From assembly GCF_000003605.2 (NCBI RefSeq), contig NW_003149279.1, forward strand, positions 98,856 to 162,855: a stretch of 64,000 nt of DNA, given 5' to 3'. Shown in pieces: positions 24,251 through 36,504 of the stretch. The notes under the pieces are model-generated. The model was not told the DNA's origin, did not search any database, and saw nothing but the letters and a program-made list of their open reading frames with translations. Source of the stretch: Saccoglossus kowalevskii (lineage: Eukaryota; Hemichordata; Enteropneusta; Harrimaniidae). Each line of letters starts with the position of its first letter. The first letter of the stretch is position 1. The position numbers and the translations under genes were made by a program.

Positions 24251-27200
24251 ATGCAACATTGTAGCGTTTACCGTTCCATATCAGAGAGTGATATTTCACA
24301 CTATGTGTCATAGCTATGAATGCACTATAGTTATTTGATAATGGTAAATGGTCGCATGTACATAAAGACCATATTATTGTACTGTGTGATAGTATAACGC
24401 ACGATTCATTAATACGTTTAAGTGTTTCACTGTAGCATGATGCTTTGCTAATCAGCAATTAATAACAGTCAGTAATATATTAACAAGGTATTAACGACTT
24501 CTTGTCAATTAGTATTTAGAATTTACCAAGTAGAGCACTAATGATAATGACAACGTCTGAGCGCAGACCATCACAAGTTAAACATGCGAAGCTCAGTGAA
24601 CTCTTCTTTTATTATCAAGTAAATTGAGTCTTGCCTACCATTTCTTGTTAGCCTTTGTCACATTTCGCTAATTACCATGACAATCAGACGCGTATCATGT
24701 CGCCGCATCTTCTTGAAATGTACAATGGGAGTATATTGCCAATTAGCTGTAGATTTACTGATGTATGTTACTGCGATCCGAGCGAAAGGCGGCCATTTTG
24801 TTAATCTTCCCCCAAACGCCAAGGTAAAAAAAATGCCTTTGCCGTAATCATTGCTTTGTAACTTTAAGGACTGTTTTAAGGAGCGATATTCTTCCAACGA
24901 TGACCTCTGTTTTATATCGGCTTGTCAGCAACCAGGAGTAGAATAAGTCAAAGGAGGTTTTATGTGTGTCTCGGAAATATTAAAATAACATGATACAGTA
25001 CAGAAATTGTAAGAATCCTAGGTAATATGTTCGGCAAGATCTAACGGATATCAGCGATTGAACACTGTTATCTATATACCGACAAACGCAGTTCGTGCGT
25101 CTCGCTTTTTTTGTTGTTTGCACGCAGCACATGGTTTTGTATTATTTAGATAGCCGCAAGACATGAACACTGTGTATACGCCACGTAAACCCCTGATATC
25201 AACTGCGTATGTTATATTGTAAATCGATAGTTATATAACTACATTTCCTTGCTGCGAGTAAATGAAATATAACGAGATGTCAGGGGTGGATTTTCCTATC
25301 TTTAAACTACAGTGTATATTAACACGTCAATTGAAATTTCTCACCTGTTAAGCGATCGACCTTCTCGTTGCGCATGTCACTATTCTCGTCACTCCGAAAC
25401 AGTGTGTGTCGATGTAGAAAATACGTCACCAAAGCTGCTACTCTAGTTAACCTAGCGATGTTTCCCCTCAATTTGAAACCATTATCATCGTGTTGTAATG
25501 TGTTCATAAGGAGATCCTCTACTGACAAATAGAGCGACTGACTATTGCTTTTTTTTCATTGCGTACCCCCTAAGTTGGTACAAATGAAAAAAAGAATACC
25601 GTCTCAGACAACAATTCGTTAATCTCCTTATCTTAGCCGATATGTTTAAAGCTGCTTTAATGTTTCAGATGCCATAGGTGATTGGGTAGAAACCATAGTT
25701 ACCAATTGTATACTTTGTTTTATAAGGATGGTCAGTTGAACCTATGGCCAGTTATTCGTTGTATCAAATATGATGGCTGTTACCAATTGGTTAGTTGGTA
25801 TCACGTTGCTATTGATCGATACCAGAATATTGCAGTGTAATGAAACAACCTAATATACGGATTATTCAGTAGAATCTGACTGTCGGCGTAAATCAACGGG
25901 CTTTGAAATACCACAGCTGAGACGGACATGACGCGGTTACAAAACCTGTGCACATACATGCGGGTGAATGGGATATATGCTGGGGGTGTGTGACCGTATA
26001 TGTAGGCTGCCAACTAGGTAGAACTATGCACGCTTTATAATAAATGACCTGCGTGGACCAGACGGTGTTGGAGCAAGGTTGCTTCTAAAAATGCTCTCTA
26101 TGCATAATTTACCAGCTGTCTATGTTTTGTATATTATATTCTTGTTCACAGAGAAACATATTGTGCAGCTAGGTTCTATTTTCTATAAACCTAAAACAGG
26201 ATTTGTGTTTGTTTAATTGTTATTTTTGGGGAGGAGGGGTGCGTGTTTAAAAAGAAAAATGAAGACGAATAAATATATACTGTCTGAATACCTTCATCAT
26301 AGGTGTTTAGTTTTTCATAATATTTACATCCGTCAATCAATCCCATCTAGTATATGTTCATTTATAGTTTGTCTGTTTGTTCTGTTCCACCTGCCAACTG
26401 ATTCATGGTAGCAAGGTTATCCAACTATCGATTTTCCACTCAATACATAATAATCGTATTCATAACAATTTTTTATTTATATGGATATGTTTGATTCGAT
26501 GTTTATTATATATACACAGCGAACAGATACCTTCGCTTTTCAATTCACCATTCATCATAAAAAGTAGCGCCACCTTGCGACGGAGCGCTTCTGTGACGTA
26601 AGGAACGCTGTTCGCCATGACAGCGTAGATATTGTTAATTTATGTTTGTTCGTCAATAAAAACAAAATACTGATTGTTAGATTCCATATATTGTGAACGA
26701 CGTGCAATTTCACAGCTGAAAGTATTCTAATATTTGATCGGCATTGCTTACCCGATTTACCTTACCATTGCATCACAGGAGAAAACATCTAGGGGCACGA
26801 CACACAGACAATAACGCATTATTGATTGAGATTTGCCAAAAAAGAAGAAATAACTATCCCCGCACTGGAGTAGTGTCTGACTTGATATTGTAATCAACAA
26901 ATAAAGATGCTCTACATATTAAACCACATATTATCGTCGCTAAGTCAAATAAATGGTTCAAATTACATTTAGACGCAAGCTTTACAAGTATTAAAGCGTC
27001 GTGCGTATTTATAACAGTGTTATATCAATATGTAGTATTTAGCTACACCACGTTTTGAGACGTGTGCTTCCCGTGAATAAGAGTGAATTATATTTCTTCA
27101 GACTATATTCATGGTATTTGTGGATTCTTTTGCACGTAATTTGAAGATGAGAGAGTAGACAATCTCGCTAGCTTTTTTTGTATAAAGTTACGCCATCAAA

Positions 27201-29867
27201 AACATCTGGCAGAATGTGAGTCTATGAGTACTTTACCTGCGGTAAAACGAGACGTTGAGTATGTCATCTATCAGAGTAAACACATTCTTAAAGACCCATA
27301 TGTCATGTGTATTTATTGTAATGCATTTTATTGAAATTGAAATCAAGCATGTTCATTTGATTTTAGGATAATCTGACAAAACTAATAAAGTTAAATTTTT
27401 CGGTCAAATCTGCGATGACGGGAAACTGTCCATCTGTTTCTTAGTATTAATTGAAACACGTAGACGTCCCGAAAACTGCTTGACATCCGCTGGTGCCTCT
27501 TGAAATGTGAATAAATTACGGTATCTTTAGAGTATTTCAAAATAATTTTACGCTCCAAGACTGATAAAAAAATCCTCACGATCCCAGGGTTACACGGCAT
27601 GTCGGCATTTCTCTCAAACAACCTGAAGTAGCCCTGACAAGTGAGGGCGCTCTAACATCGCGCAACTGTAGTTGCAATTACTAAGATGTCCACATAACTT
27701 TTGTTTCGTTGAGCAGGCAACTTTCCGTTGGTCTGAAATTTATAATTTGAATTATTTTTAACGTTTATTATATTGCAATTTCGAAGTAAAGAAAACTTTT
27801 CAACCTCAGCTTCGAGAACAGTTGTCATATTATCACTCATAAGCCTATCGGCAGCCTTGGTCGCATTATCTCTATTAAGGGTTTTTTTTTCTGCACTGTT
27901 TTACGTTGATTTACACTCAGTTGGCAATAGTCGATTAGACACCACTAAATTTACACCCGAACCCGAATATTGTGTTTCATCGAAGTTTAATTACTGACGT
28001 GGACACTAACGAGAGCGAATGGCATCAATAAACAAAATTGATCATCGGCTAGGCAAAAGAGGGCGCCAGATTTCTCAATAACTCTATTTTTGTACAACGT
28101 CATAATTAAACGGCCCAGTTTTTCTTTGCGTACAATTGAAAGTATCCCCAGTGAACAATTCATGGTACGTTGTTATCAGCACATGCTAAGATAAATATTA
28201 AAATTTACATTTTGTTTACAACTGCATTATTGAATATAGCATCACAACACTACACACTCTTTCATCCAGCCTGAGGTTTACTAAATTTATTTTGCAATAT
28301 CTCCAAAAACAAATTCATTTTTTTCAAAATCGGTAAACATTGCTTTGTTATCCGGTATCTAGCCATGCGATCTACAAATTGTCATCACTCGGTGAAATTG
28401 TGATACCCATACTCTCGAGTCATCGAGTGTTAATGATGTCATTGTCACTTATATGATGTCACCCCATTGACTGAGATGGTAAAACAAATGGTGCCAGATT
28501 CCTTTATTCTATAGCCAGATAGTTCCTGTCACAAGCCTCAAATCAACAGGTAGCCCACCATTAAGTCAGAAACACATTTATAATTCATTTAATTATAATT
28601 TATGAAAAACAAATTCCAGTTCAATTTGATCAAAATCAAGTAATTCATAAGCAACACGTGCTACCCTGCCTTATGTACATACATATTTATTAACTAATTT
28701 ATTTATTTCTCTTTCAAACTGAGTTACGTTTTTTCGTGTATAAATGTTCTCTCTGGTAGTATTTTTGTTTCAAAAACTATACATCCAGTCCAAGTATTGA
28801 GGGCGGTTATCAGGTACTAAAAGTTTAGCATATGTGGTTGCTATAGTTACCAAATTGGATTTCGTAAACAGACATGGTTTATATCACGTGTAATCGCATG
28901 TGGTTTTTTTATCACCCCGATAAGAAACATTACAAAATCGCAATAAAAATAAACACGACTGCTTTCCGTGTTATCATTTTACCAAAAACGATTGAATGAT
29001 TAAACAATTGTTTCTATAATGGGTATGTTCCATTTAAATTTGATGTGATTGATTTTACCTTTAAACGAGAAACATACTTGCGTTTACAAATTACAAAACA
29101 AGTTAGTGGATACGTGACGATTCTGAAAATACATATCATTATGTAACAAAACATAACAATATTCTAGGTTTGTCCGAAGAGCCATAAAGTGCGTAAATAG
29201 GGTTGGAAAATAACAAATTAATACATTATCGTATTTGAAAATATACGGGAATACGCATGATCTTCGTATCAGTCAGTCGTCACCCCGGCGTTTGTAATTA
29301 ACATCGTATAGCGCCACCAGTGTTGTGATCAATGTATTTACTGTGCATATCAAATATTTGAGTCAATATGAAGTTAGTTACAAGATTGTACCTGATTGGT
29401 TACCTACCCCTGAGATCTAACAATCAGACCAATCAGAGAGCAGCTTATTTGTTGACAGGTTTTTGTCTACCATGTATACATGCTTCGACTGAAATACTAA
29501 GGCTCCACAGTTAGATGTCTTGTTGCTTCCTTGTTCCCTGGAATATTTCAATGCAAGCAATAGAAATAAAAAAACGATGGGGAAATCATCCTGGGTTAGG
29601 TCTCTTCCATTAAATGATAACAATCTGTCTGCCGCATATCAGTGATTAGTTCTACATTGACGACAATGTTGACGCCGAAATTAAAAAAAGTATATATAAA
29701 ATAAAATAAAAATCATGAAATGTGATTCAAAAGCACACATAACGCATTCTGTGAATATGAAGACCTCTAAAAAAAAAGATGAAGAATTACCTCTTTGTTT
29801 TTTTTTTCAGATTCGCTCATCTCCGTATATAGCGTGTTTGTGTTGTCTGTATTCTAATTTTTGAACA
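24251..29867. other. AT-rich stretch without recognised genes
   Basis: No coding segment or repeat family is supported. Several 60-79 codon frames lack features. YY1-like cores (GGCCATTTTG near 24791) and an agcgccacctt word near 26567 occur but are isolated. Confidence 0.45.
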
Positions 29868-30562
29868 TCACGTAACTTTATATCAAATCATCCTCTTCTT
29901 CGATGGAATTATAACTATGACTCTATCATTTTTAACATTCGTACCACGTGTGTGGTGAAATTTGGATGATTTATTGACCTCGCTACAGAAACACATATTT
30001 TTATACCTATTACTGCCGGCTATTTTATTAAATATACACATATAATGTATTGGGTATGCCATGCACTTATGTATTTTAAATAACCATTGCAACCCTCTCC
30101 CGTCTACCAATGTTTGTTAGAAGGAAATACACATGAATTAATTCTAAAATGACGTAATAATTATTAATATAACGTGTGACTGTCGGGACGTACGTTGAGA
30201 ACGCTATGTACACCCGATGTTAATTTCATTCTACTGCCCTCTATCTTTCCCAACAATCCAGCTAAAGCGAACTCATTCGCAGAATGCCGTGTAAACACCT
30301 AAAACCATGCATCTCCATCAACTACGTCATCATGGCAATGATGACGCCATCAGCAAGTATACTGTTATCATGGACTATAATGCCATTTTGGCTTAGACGA
30401 ACACTTGTTTCACACCTCTTCACGTATAATTGTGAAAGAAAACACACGCAATTAATTATTTTGCGTTATCGTGCGAATGTTTGCACTTGTTCCCACGTGG
30501 ATGTTTGCAACCAGTGTATGCTATCCAAAATGGCAATATGGAGATTACAGTCCTCATATTTT
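29868..30562. repeat. Diverged duplicated block, copy 1
   Basis: Pairs in direct orientation with 31078-31835. Shared words in order include ttggatgatttattga, an ATG-initiated atgccgtgtaa, gatgacgccatcagc against gctgacgtcatcagc, and a final tgctatc followed by ggattac- or agattac-like words. Similarity is moderate, with many small gaps, so the event is old. The 103-codon frame at 30284-30595 in this copy is not preserved in copy 2, which argues against it being a protein gene. Confidence 0.75.
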
Positions 30563-30744
30563 TACAGGGAAAAAAAACATGATGCTGTCACTTAAACCTG
30601 ACATTTCATATAAACATGAAAACTTATATCTATAATAATTGTTCTCGAGCAAAGACGAGATATATATCGATTTACCATACGACCGTTAATTCAGTAAGTC
30701 TCATTAATTGATCGAATGACACCATTTGAAGTTATATTTTTGTA

Positions 30745-31077
30745 ATGGCGTTCACAAAACAAAAACGAGTTACGGATGATATGGCGAATCTGAAAATAAA
30801 GAAAGTGATAAATACCCGCGATCACAGTAATTTTTTTGGTATGGCCTCCAGGTTTCTAGGGAACATTTCCAGGCAAGAGCAACAGAGCGCAGTGGGCGCT
30901 GAGGGAGGTTTCATTGTCAATACGGAAATGAGCAAGATTATCGCCCTATTCAAAAATTCACATGATATTTTCTCGTCGAATACACAACTACCTGAGACGA
31001 ACCCTTATCTTTTCCATTTCAAATCCACTCTTTGCATGAGTATTTCTAAAAATGCACGTCTGGCTCTGATTTTATGA
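30745..31077 (+). CDS. Unrecognised 110-codon ORF between two repeat copies
   Basis: The longest ATG-initiated frame outside simple repeats. It is markedly richer in G and C than its flanks. The peptide starts basic (MAFTKQKRVTDDMANLKIKK), has a Gln/Gly middle (RQEQQSAVGAEGG) and no membrane segment or signal peptide. It ends exactly where copy 2 of the duplicated block starts. I recognise no family. It could be a small lineage-specific gene, a first exon, or part of a mobile element whose ends are the duplicated block. Confidence 0.28.
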   Translation: MAFTKQKRVTDDMANLKIKKVINTRDHSNFFGMASRFLGNISRQEQQSAVGAEGGFIVNTEMSKIIALFKNSHDIFSSNTQLPETNPYLFHFKSTLCMSISKNARLALIL

Positions 31078-31562
31078 ACATCTCACGAGACTTTATACGG
31101 TTTTATCATCATCTTTTATGATATATAACTATATTTTTTTTTCACTTTTAACATCTGCACCACATGTGTTGTAAAATTGGGATGATTTATTGATCTCACT
31201 ACAATAATAAGATTTTTTTTATACCTACCTTGTCACGATTTGACACCACAATTTGCACAGAGCATACACATATGTTGTATTCGGTATGGTATACACTTAT
31301 GTATATAAGCTTACTCTTGAAAATCAATCATCCATCAGCATGGAATACACTAAAATCACTCATCCATCCGTCATTTTCACAACGCCCACGCAGCGAACAT
31401 TAGTTTGTTTTACTGTCGTTAATTTCAATCTACCGCCCTCTATCTATATCAGCAACGCCGTTGAAGTGAACTAACCCGAATAATGCCGTGTAACACCGAA
31501 CATACGTCAGTCCAGCATGTATCCTCACTAACTATCTATAGTGATAATGCTGACGTCATCAG

Positions 31563-31631
<69 letters not shown>

Positions 31632-31835
31632 TTCGTGAACTACAACGCCTTTTCTGGCATAGGGAGACAATTGTTTTATATCACTTCACATATAGAATAA
31701 CAAGAAAACACACTAAATCTGTTCTGTTGAAATAATTTTATTTTAGTGTGTGAATATGTACAGGTGCTCACATGTGTGTGTCTGCTATCTATAAGGACAA
31801 TACGGGATTACAAAATTGATATCTATTTTTTTTAT
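31078..31835. repeat. Diverged duplicated block, copy 2
   Basis: The direct-orientation partner of 29868-30562, about 1.2 kb apart. It carries a (TA)n expansion where copy 1 has an ordinary tatactgttatca word, so the microsatellite arose after duplication. Confidence 0.75.
31565..31628. repeat. (TA)n microsatellite
   Basis: About 32 perfect TA dinucleotides. Self-complementary, so able to form a cruciform. It lies inside the second copy of the duplicated block. Confidence 0.98.
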
Positions 31836-33073
31836 TTTAACTTTATCCGGAACTAATGTAAGATAGTTTTAATTTTATTGTGCATATTTTTGAAACATTA
31901 CAACATAAATTCACAAAACGTAACAGGACATGACTTAAAATTGGGAATACTATAACACAAAAACACAACAAAACGCAAGGGATGAAAACGCAAGACACCA
32001 CACCACAACGCAATGCAACGCGCCACGCCACACCACGCCACGTCACGTCACGCCAGACACGCATAGCACTTCACAGCACAGCAACGTTCAGCCTCAAAAC
32101 AAAGAATCATTCAGCTCCTCCGATGAATTCTAACGTAATGTTTTCATTTATTACAACTAGACTGAGCCTATTTAGTGAACACCAACGATTAAATTATATA
32201 ATAACAGACAGTCCACGTAGTCTGCATGGGCACAATGCAACTCTGGTCACCGGGGACACCGTACTTGTCTCAACGATCAATGTGACAATATTATTGAACG
32301 AGTGACTAAAATATGATTATTACCCATATATACACACCTGCTCCAGACGTCAAAGCAATCATATTATTGGATGATTGAGTACGGACTTTTGACTCATTTT
32401 ACATTTTCTTAGTAAAAGAGATATTTCAACGAATCGATCGCACTGCTAATTTTAATTAAAACTATGACGGGATATCAAAACGTAAACGATGTCTCAACGA
32501 ATGCGATCAATAAATCATATCTATCTATCTATTAATGTTTTATAATTAGGCGGACATTCCCTGAAGTGGAGATCTCTGGTGATTGAGGAAGCGAGGTTGG
32601 GCAGATTGCAATGCAGAACGTCGGATATTCGTCCACATGACTCCTCTCCCTGTAACCTCAGACAACCTAGCCAATTGAATTAGGTGTCTGAGCTGTAACG
32701 TCCAAACTACTTTACGCGAATTAAACACTAACAAAATACAAAGAAAGAAAATGACAGATTGATTAGAATATTTTGAAAAAGTTTGCACGTACCTAACCCC
32801 ATTAAATCAATGGCACAAAAATATAACGATCGGTAACCCATTTTCTAATTACACGTGTCGATAATGCTTTACAATGAATACAACGTACACATGTAAGTGC
32901 AATGTTACTTCCCGAGCTATGAATCATGTACCAGCTCAGGGAAATTGCATTACGCTGCTTCTATTATGAGCAGCGTGTTCAGGTCTAAAAGTAAGAGGAG
33001 AGAACGTAATTACACTAACAGCGTTCGCCTTATCTAAGTTAACTGTCTTGCTGCAATGGATTTACTTTTACAG
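31836..33073. other. Non-coding stretch with a CACGC-type tract
   Basis: Holds a cacgcca/cgtca low-complexity tract at about 31991-32060. Frames across the tract on both strands are repeat translations. Nothing else recognised. Confidence 0.5.
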
Positions 33074-33137
33074 GTAATCCGCAAAAGTGTGTCATGTCTC
33101 AAGGCTCTCATCCACGTGAAAGCCAGGCGTGTTTCAG
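33074..33137 (+). CDS. Possible 64-bp internal exon
   Basis: Bounded by a clean acceptor (ggatttacttttacag) and a consensus donor (TTTCAG then GTCAGT). Two frames are open across it (one reads NPQKCVMSQGSHPRESQACF). It has a higher GC content than its flanks. No partner exon was found, so the frame cannot be fixed and the product is unknown. Isolated splice-like pairs occur by chance. Confidence 0.22.
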
Positions 33138-36100
33138 GTCAGTAACTAATAGCCTATTAAACGTAATGTAATTTACTTACACATACGTACGCAGATCCGT
33201 ATACGTTTCTGTATACTATCGCAATTACAGCAAGTAAAAAGGCAAAAGCAGTAAATTTTACGCCATTAATTTTCACCACTGCCTTACAGACAGCAATAAA
33301 CTAGACACACCAAGATTGATAACAATATTAAGAACGGGTCACCTGGACTGGGGAAATTGGTGGACCTATCATGGTTGTTAAGCCGCCCGTCCGTCCGCCA
33401 ATCAGTCTATCCACCAATCAATTAATTAAAAAAATGTGTTCAATTTCACATTACCAATGCGCGTACACACGTGTTACAGTGTTCCCCACTTAATGTTGAT
33501 TAATATTCGGAGATGCACGCATTTATATAATATGCATGGACATTTACTACTTACGTATGCAAATTGCTGTGGATATGTCCGCACATTTGCATTTGAATGT
33601 CTTGTCATATTTGTACTGATTACTCTGCTTGTACAGTGATATATTTGTACAAATATACATATCGGTATTGCGTGGGAGGCAGACTGATTCATTACTATGG
33701 CTTTCACTGTTTTGTACGTGGCTGATTTATCAAATCATTTCGAAAATGCATTCTGTCTACTGTATGTCCACGCTACTATTTTTCAGTTAGCACATACTGG
33801 TATGCGACGAGTTCCACTGATTGGCAATAATACACTGGATAGTTCACTAGTGAACGTATCACCATTATATGATTTGGTAATCTTACAACTGTTACAGTAA
33901 CTTACATCACAATGGAATGGAACATTGGTAAACATAAATTCTAATTTGAATTTGTGGAATAATGTAAGTGTAATTAGTACACAAACTAGTTTCCACGAGT
34001 AACTAATTAATGAACAGATTAATATACATGTTAAAATACGCACAAAATAAATACTGTACTATTTTCGTATATTTTAGGGTGAGACCCAAGTTTTTATGTT
34101 TTACAATGAAGAGTGGATTTGACTTTGTACATATTTTGGGTTAGTTTTGATCGTAAATTTGATGAAACTTTAAGTTATGATTTTTTTCGGAAAAGCTGTA
34201 TTTTTTACATTTAACACTTAAACTGTACGTTACGCAATCCAGACAATAATTGCAATTTTTCCTGTATATTGGTTCTCAGCCGCAGTTTAGTAAACAAGGG
34301 AAAACATGTATAAAGCTTTCTGTGTTCTGTATTGGTTTGTTTTTTTGCAATTATTTAAGTGTTGACTCTCGAATTTATGAATAAATTACCATTGTGTTTA
34401 TTCATGTCTAAATCCCCCCCAAATCTGAATTGCTATGTTATTGTTGTGATATATGAAAATATTTATAAAAAAATGCAATAATCTATAATTGCTTTGATAT
34501 CTCTATCACATTACACCAAATTAGAAAGAGGAAAAATTGCCAGTGCCATAAAAGTGACTTCTGACTTTACATTAGTTATCGTTGAAAATCTCGAAATTTA
34601 ATTGAGTGGACATGTCAGAAAAACTTTATTTTCCAATCAGTAAATAACAATTGTTGTGTAGCTAATGAAAATGCTTAACATATTCATGGAGGCAATCACA
34701 ACAGTCAAATATAAACACAAATATACTCAACTCATACATATTTGTTTCATTTTAAATATCTTGTAATTGAAATTCAAGGTCATGCTCAATATCATTGTTT
34801 AAGAATTGTTTAAGGTTGTTTCATCGGTCGTAAGTCCGACTTAGCGATAGGACTTCAGCTACGCGTCATAAATATTGATTTCACGTCATCGATTAATACA
34901 GTTTTGTATTTGAATTTTTTGACGAACATTCGGAATTGAACATAGATGAGTGGGTTTGTTTTCAAATAATTTACAACGATTTGTATAATGAAAAACAATG
35001 CATTAACATTAGCAGTATTTGTGTTATATGCGTCGAAAATGCGTGGAGAGAAGGCATATAGAGATATTGCTGTATTTTCAATATGAACTAGCGTTCAAAC
35101 AAACAAAGTTATTTGACGTGATTATAGTACTCACTCGTTGCAGCTCACGCGTATATTTTAATTTAATAAAGGCGCATACAACTAAATGCAAACATATTTC
35201 TATAGATTATATCAGTGCGACAGTATATGTTTTTGAGAATGATTCTGATCTACACGTGTACCTATTTATGTTTCGATCTAAATGCTAATTCTGTATCGCA
35301 TTTCTTGTTTATTTAATCTTAAAATTTCAACAACTATCATCGTCTCAGTACGTGTAATATAAGTTGAGGAGGGCCTATGAAATAAGGCTACTTTAATTTC
35401 TTTTAAAAGTGAACGCGCCCCAATTCTTAATACAGATACATTGCTTTGAAAGCTCTCGCCTAACAATATTAAAAATGCCATTCCAATTCCCATATATAAT
35501 CAGTTATCACTTAGCAGCTGTGTGTTCATAGGAAACCTCATCAAAGACTAGAAACCGTCGCTTAATTTACTTTACTTTAATTAAGTCCACAGCATTCATT
35601 GCGTCAGTTATATGTCATTTTAAACATATACTGCAGCTGAACCAACAGCTTTCGGTTTTACAGATATAAATTAACACTTATGATAACACTTTATTATATG
35701 TAACTGTGTCACAGTTCTACTGCAATCTATTCGCAGAGTAACGTGTCTGCTACTAACATTATAACTCGGGAATCAATTGGCCCAGGGAAGGAGCTGTTCT
35801 CAGATATGAAACTACCGCTTCACATATCGCAGATGTCTATCCATGAATTTGAATAAATTACATGCACTCACCATATTGAATTGAATTGAATAAAATTGAA
35901 GTGTATATGCATCTTGCCTTATCATAGAATGTACGATTCACTGACAATAGCTGTTGAAAATATTGCCTCGATTGCCAGATTAAATAACAAGAATATGCAC
36001 TATAGCACTCCAATCACATTCATGTATGAGTCTATTTTTGCTAATTCACACCCGCATTGACCTCGAAATTATTCATTTATAATCTAGTAAAAAAATATTA

Positions 36101-36398
36101 TGTTTGTTGAGAAAATGGAATTTTAAATTAATTAAGAATTCACATGTCTGGCACGAATGCCGGCTTTGCTCTATTAATTATGGTGATTACATCATCACTC
36201 GCGCATGAATATCACATTTTATAAGGCTAACTGACAAAGAATCACTCATGTAGTTCTATATCAAACTACTATAACACAGGCGTGATTTGCCAAGTTTAGT
36301 GTTGTTTCATTCCTATGATACAATCTGAGTGATTGACACGTTATCGTTCTCACTGGGGATATAGTTTTACGTAATACTTCTAAGAGTATAAAACATAT
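33138..36398. other. AT-rich stretch without recognised genes
   Basis: Frames of 60-89 codons at 33436, 33697, 35019 (+) and 35278 (-) show no domain or splice support. No repeat family is recognised. Confidence 0.4.
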
Positions 36399-36454
36399 CA
36401 CGTGGTTAACACACTCTGCTTGATATCCAAAGGTTAGCAGTTCGGGTATTTTTT
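36399..36454 (+). mobile_element. tRNA-derived SINE head, truncated by gap
   Basis: The segment reads like the 3' two thirds of a tRNA: an A-box-like cgtggttaacac, an anticodon-arm-like gcttgatatcc, and a B-box-like gcagttcgggt, then T6 running into the assembly gap. This is the layout of a tRNA-derived SINE promoter. The acceptor stem does not pair, so a functional tRNA is unlikely. The sequence on the other side of the gap also begins with T6. Confidence 0.35.
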
Positions 36455-36504
36455 NNNNNNNNNNNNNNNNNNNNNNNNNNNNNNNNNNNNNNNNNNNNNN
36501 NNNN
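36455..36504. other. Assembly gap, 50 N
   Basis: Exactly 50 undetermined bases flanked on both sides by TTTTTT. A homopolymer or SINE tail that failed to assemble would explain this. Confidence 0.99.

Noticed and set aside
30284-30595. 103-codon ORF in duplicated block copy 1
   Set aside because: The frame is lost in copy 2 apart from the first few codons.
31982-32305. 107-codon plus frame and overlapping minus frame at 31843-32064
   Set aside because: Both are translations of the cacgc-type low-complexity tract.
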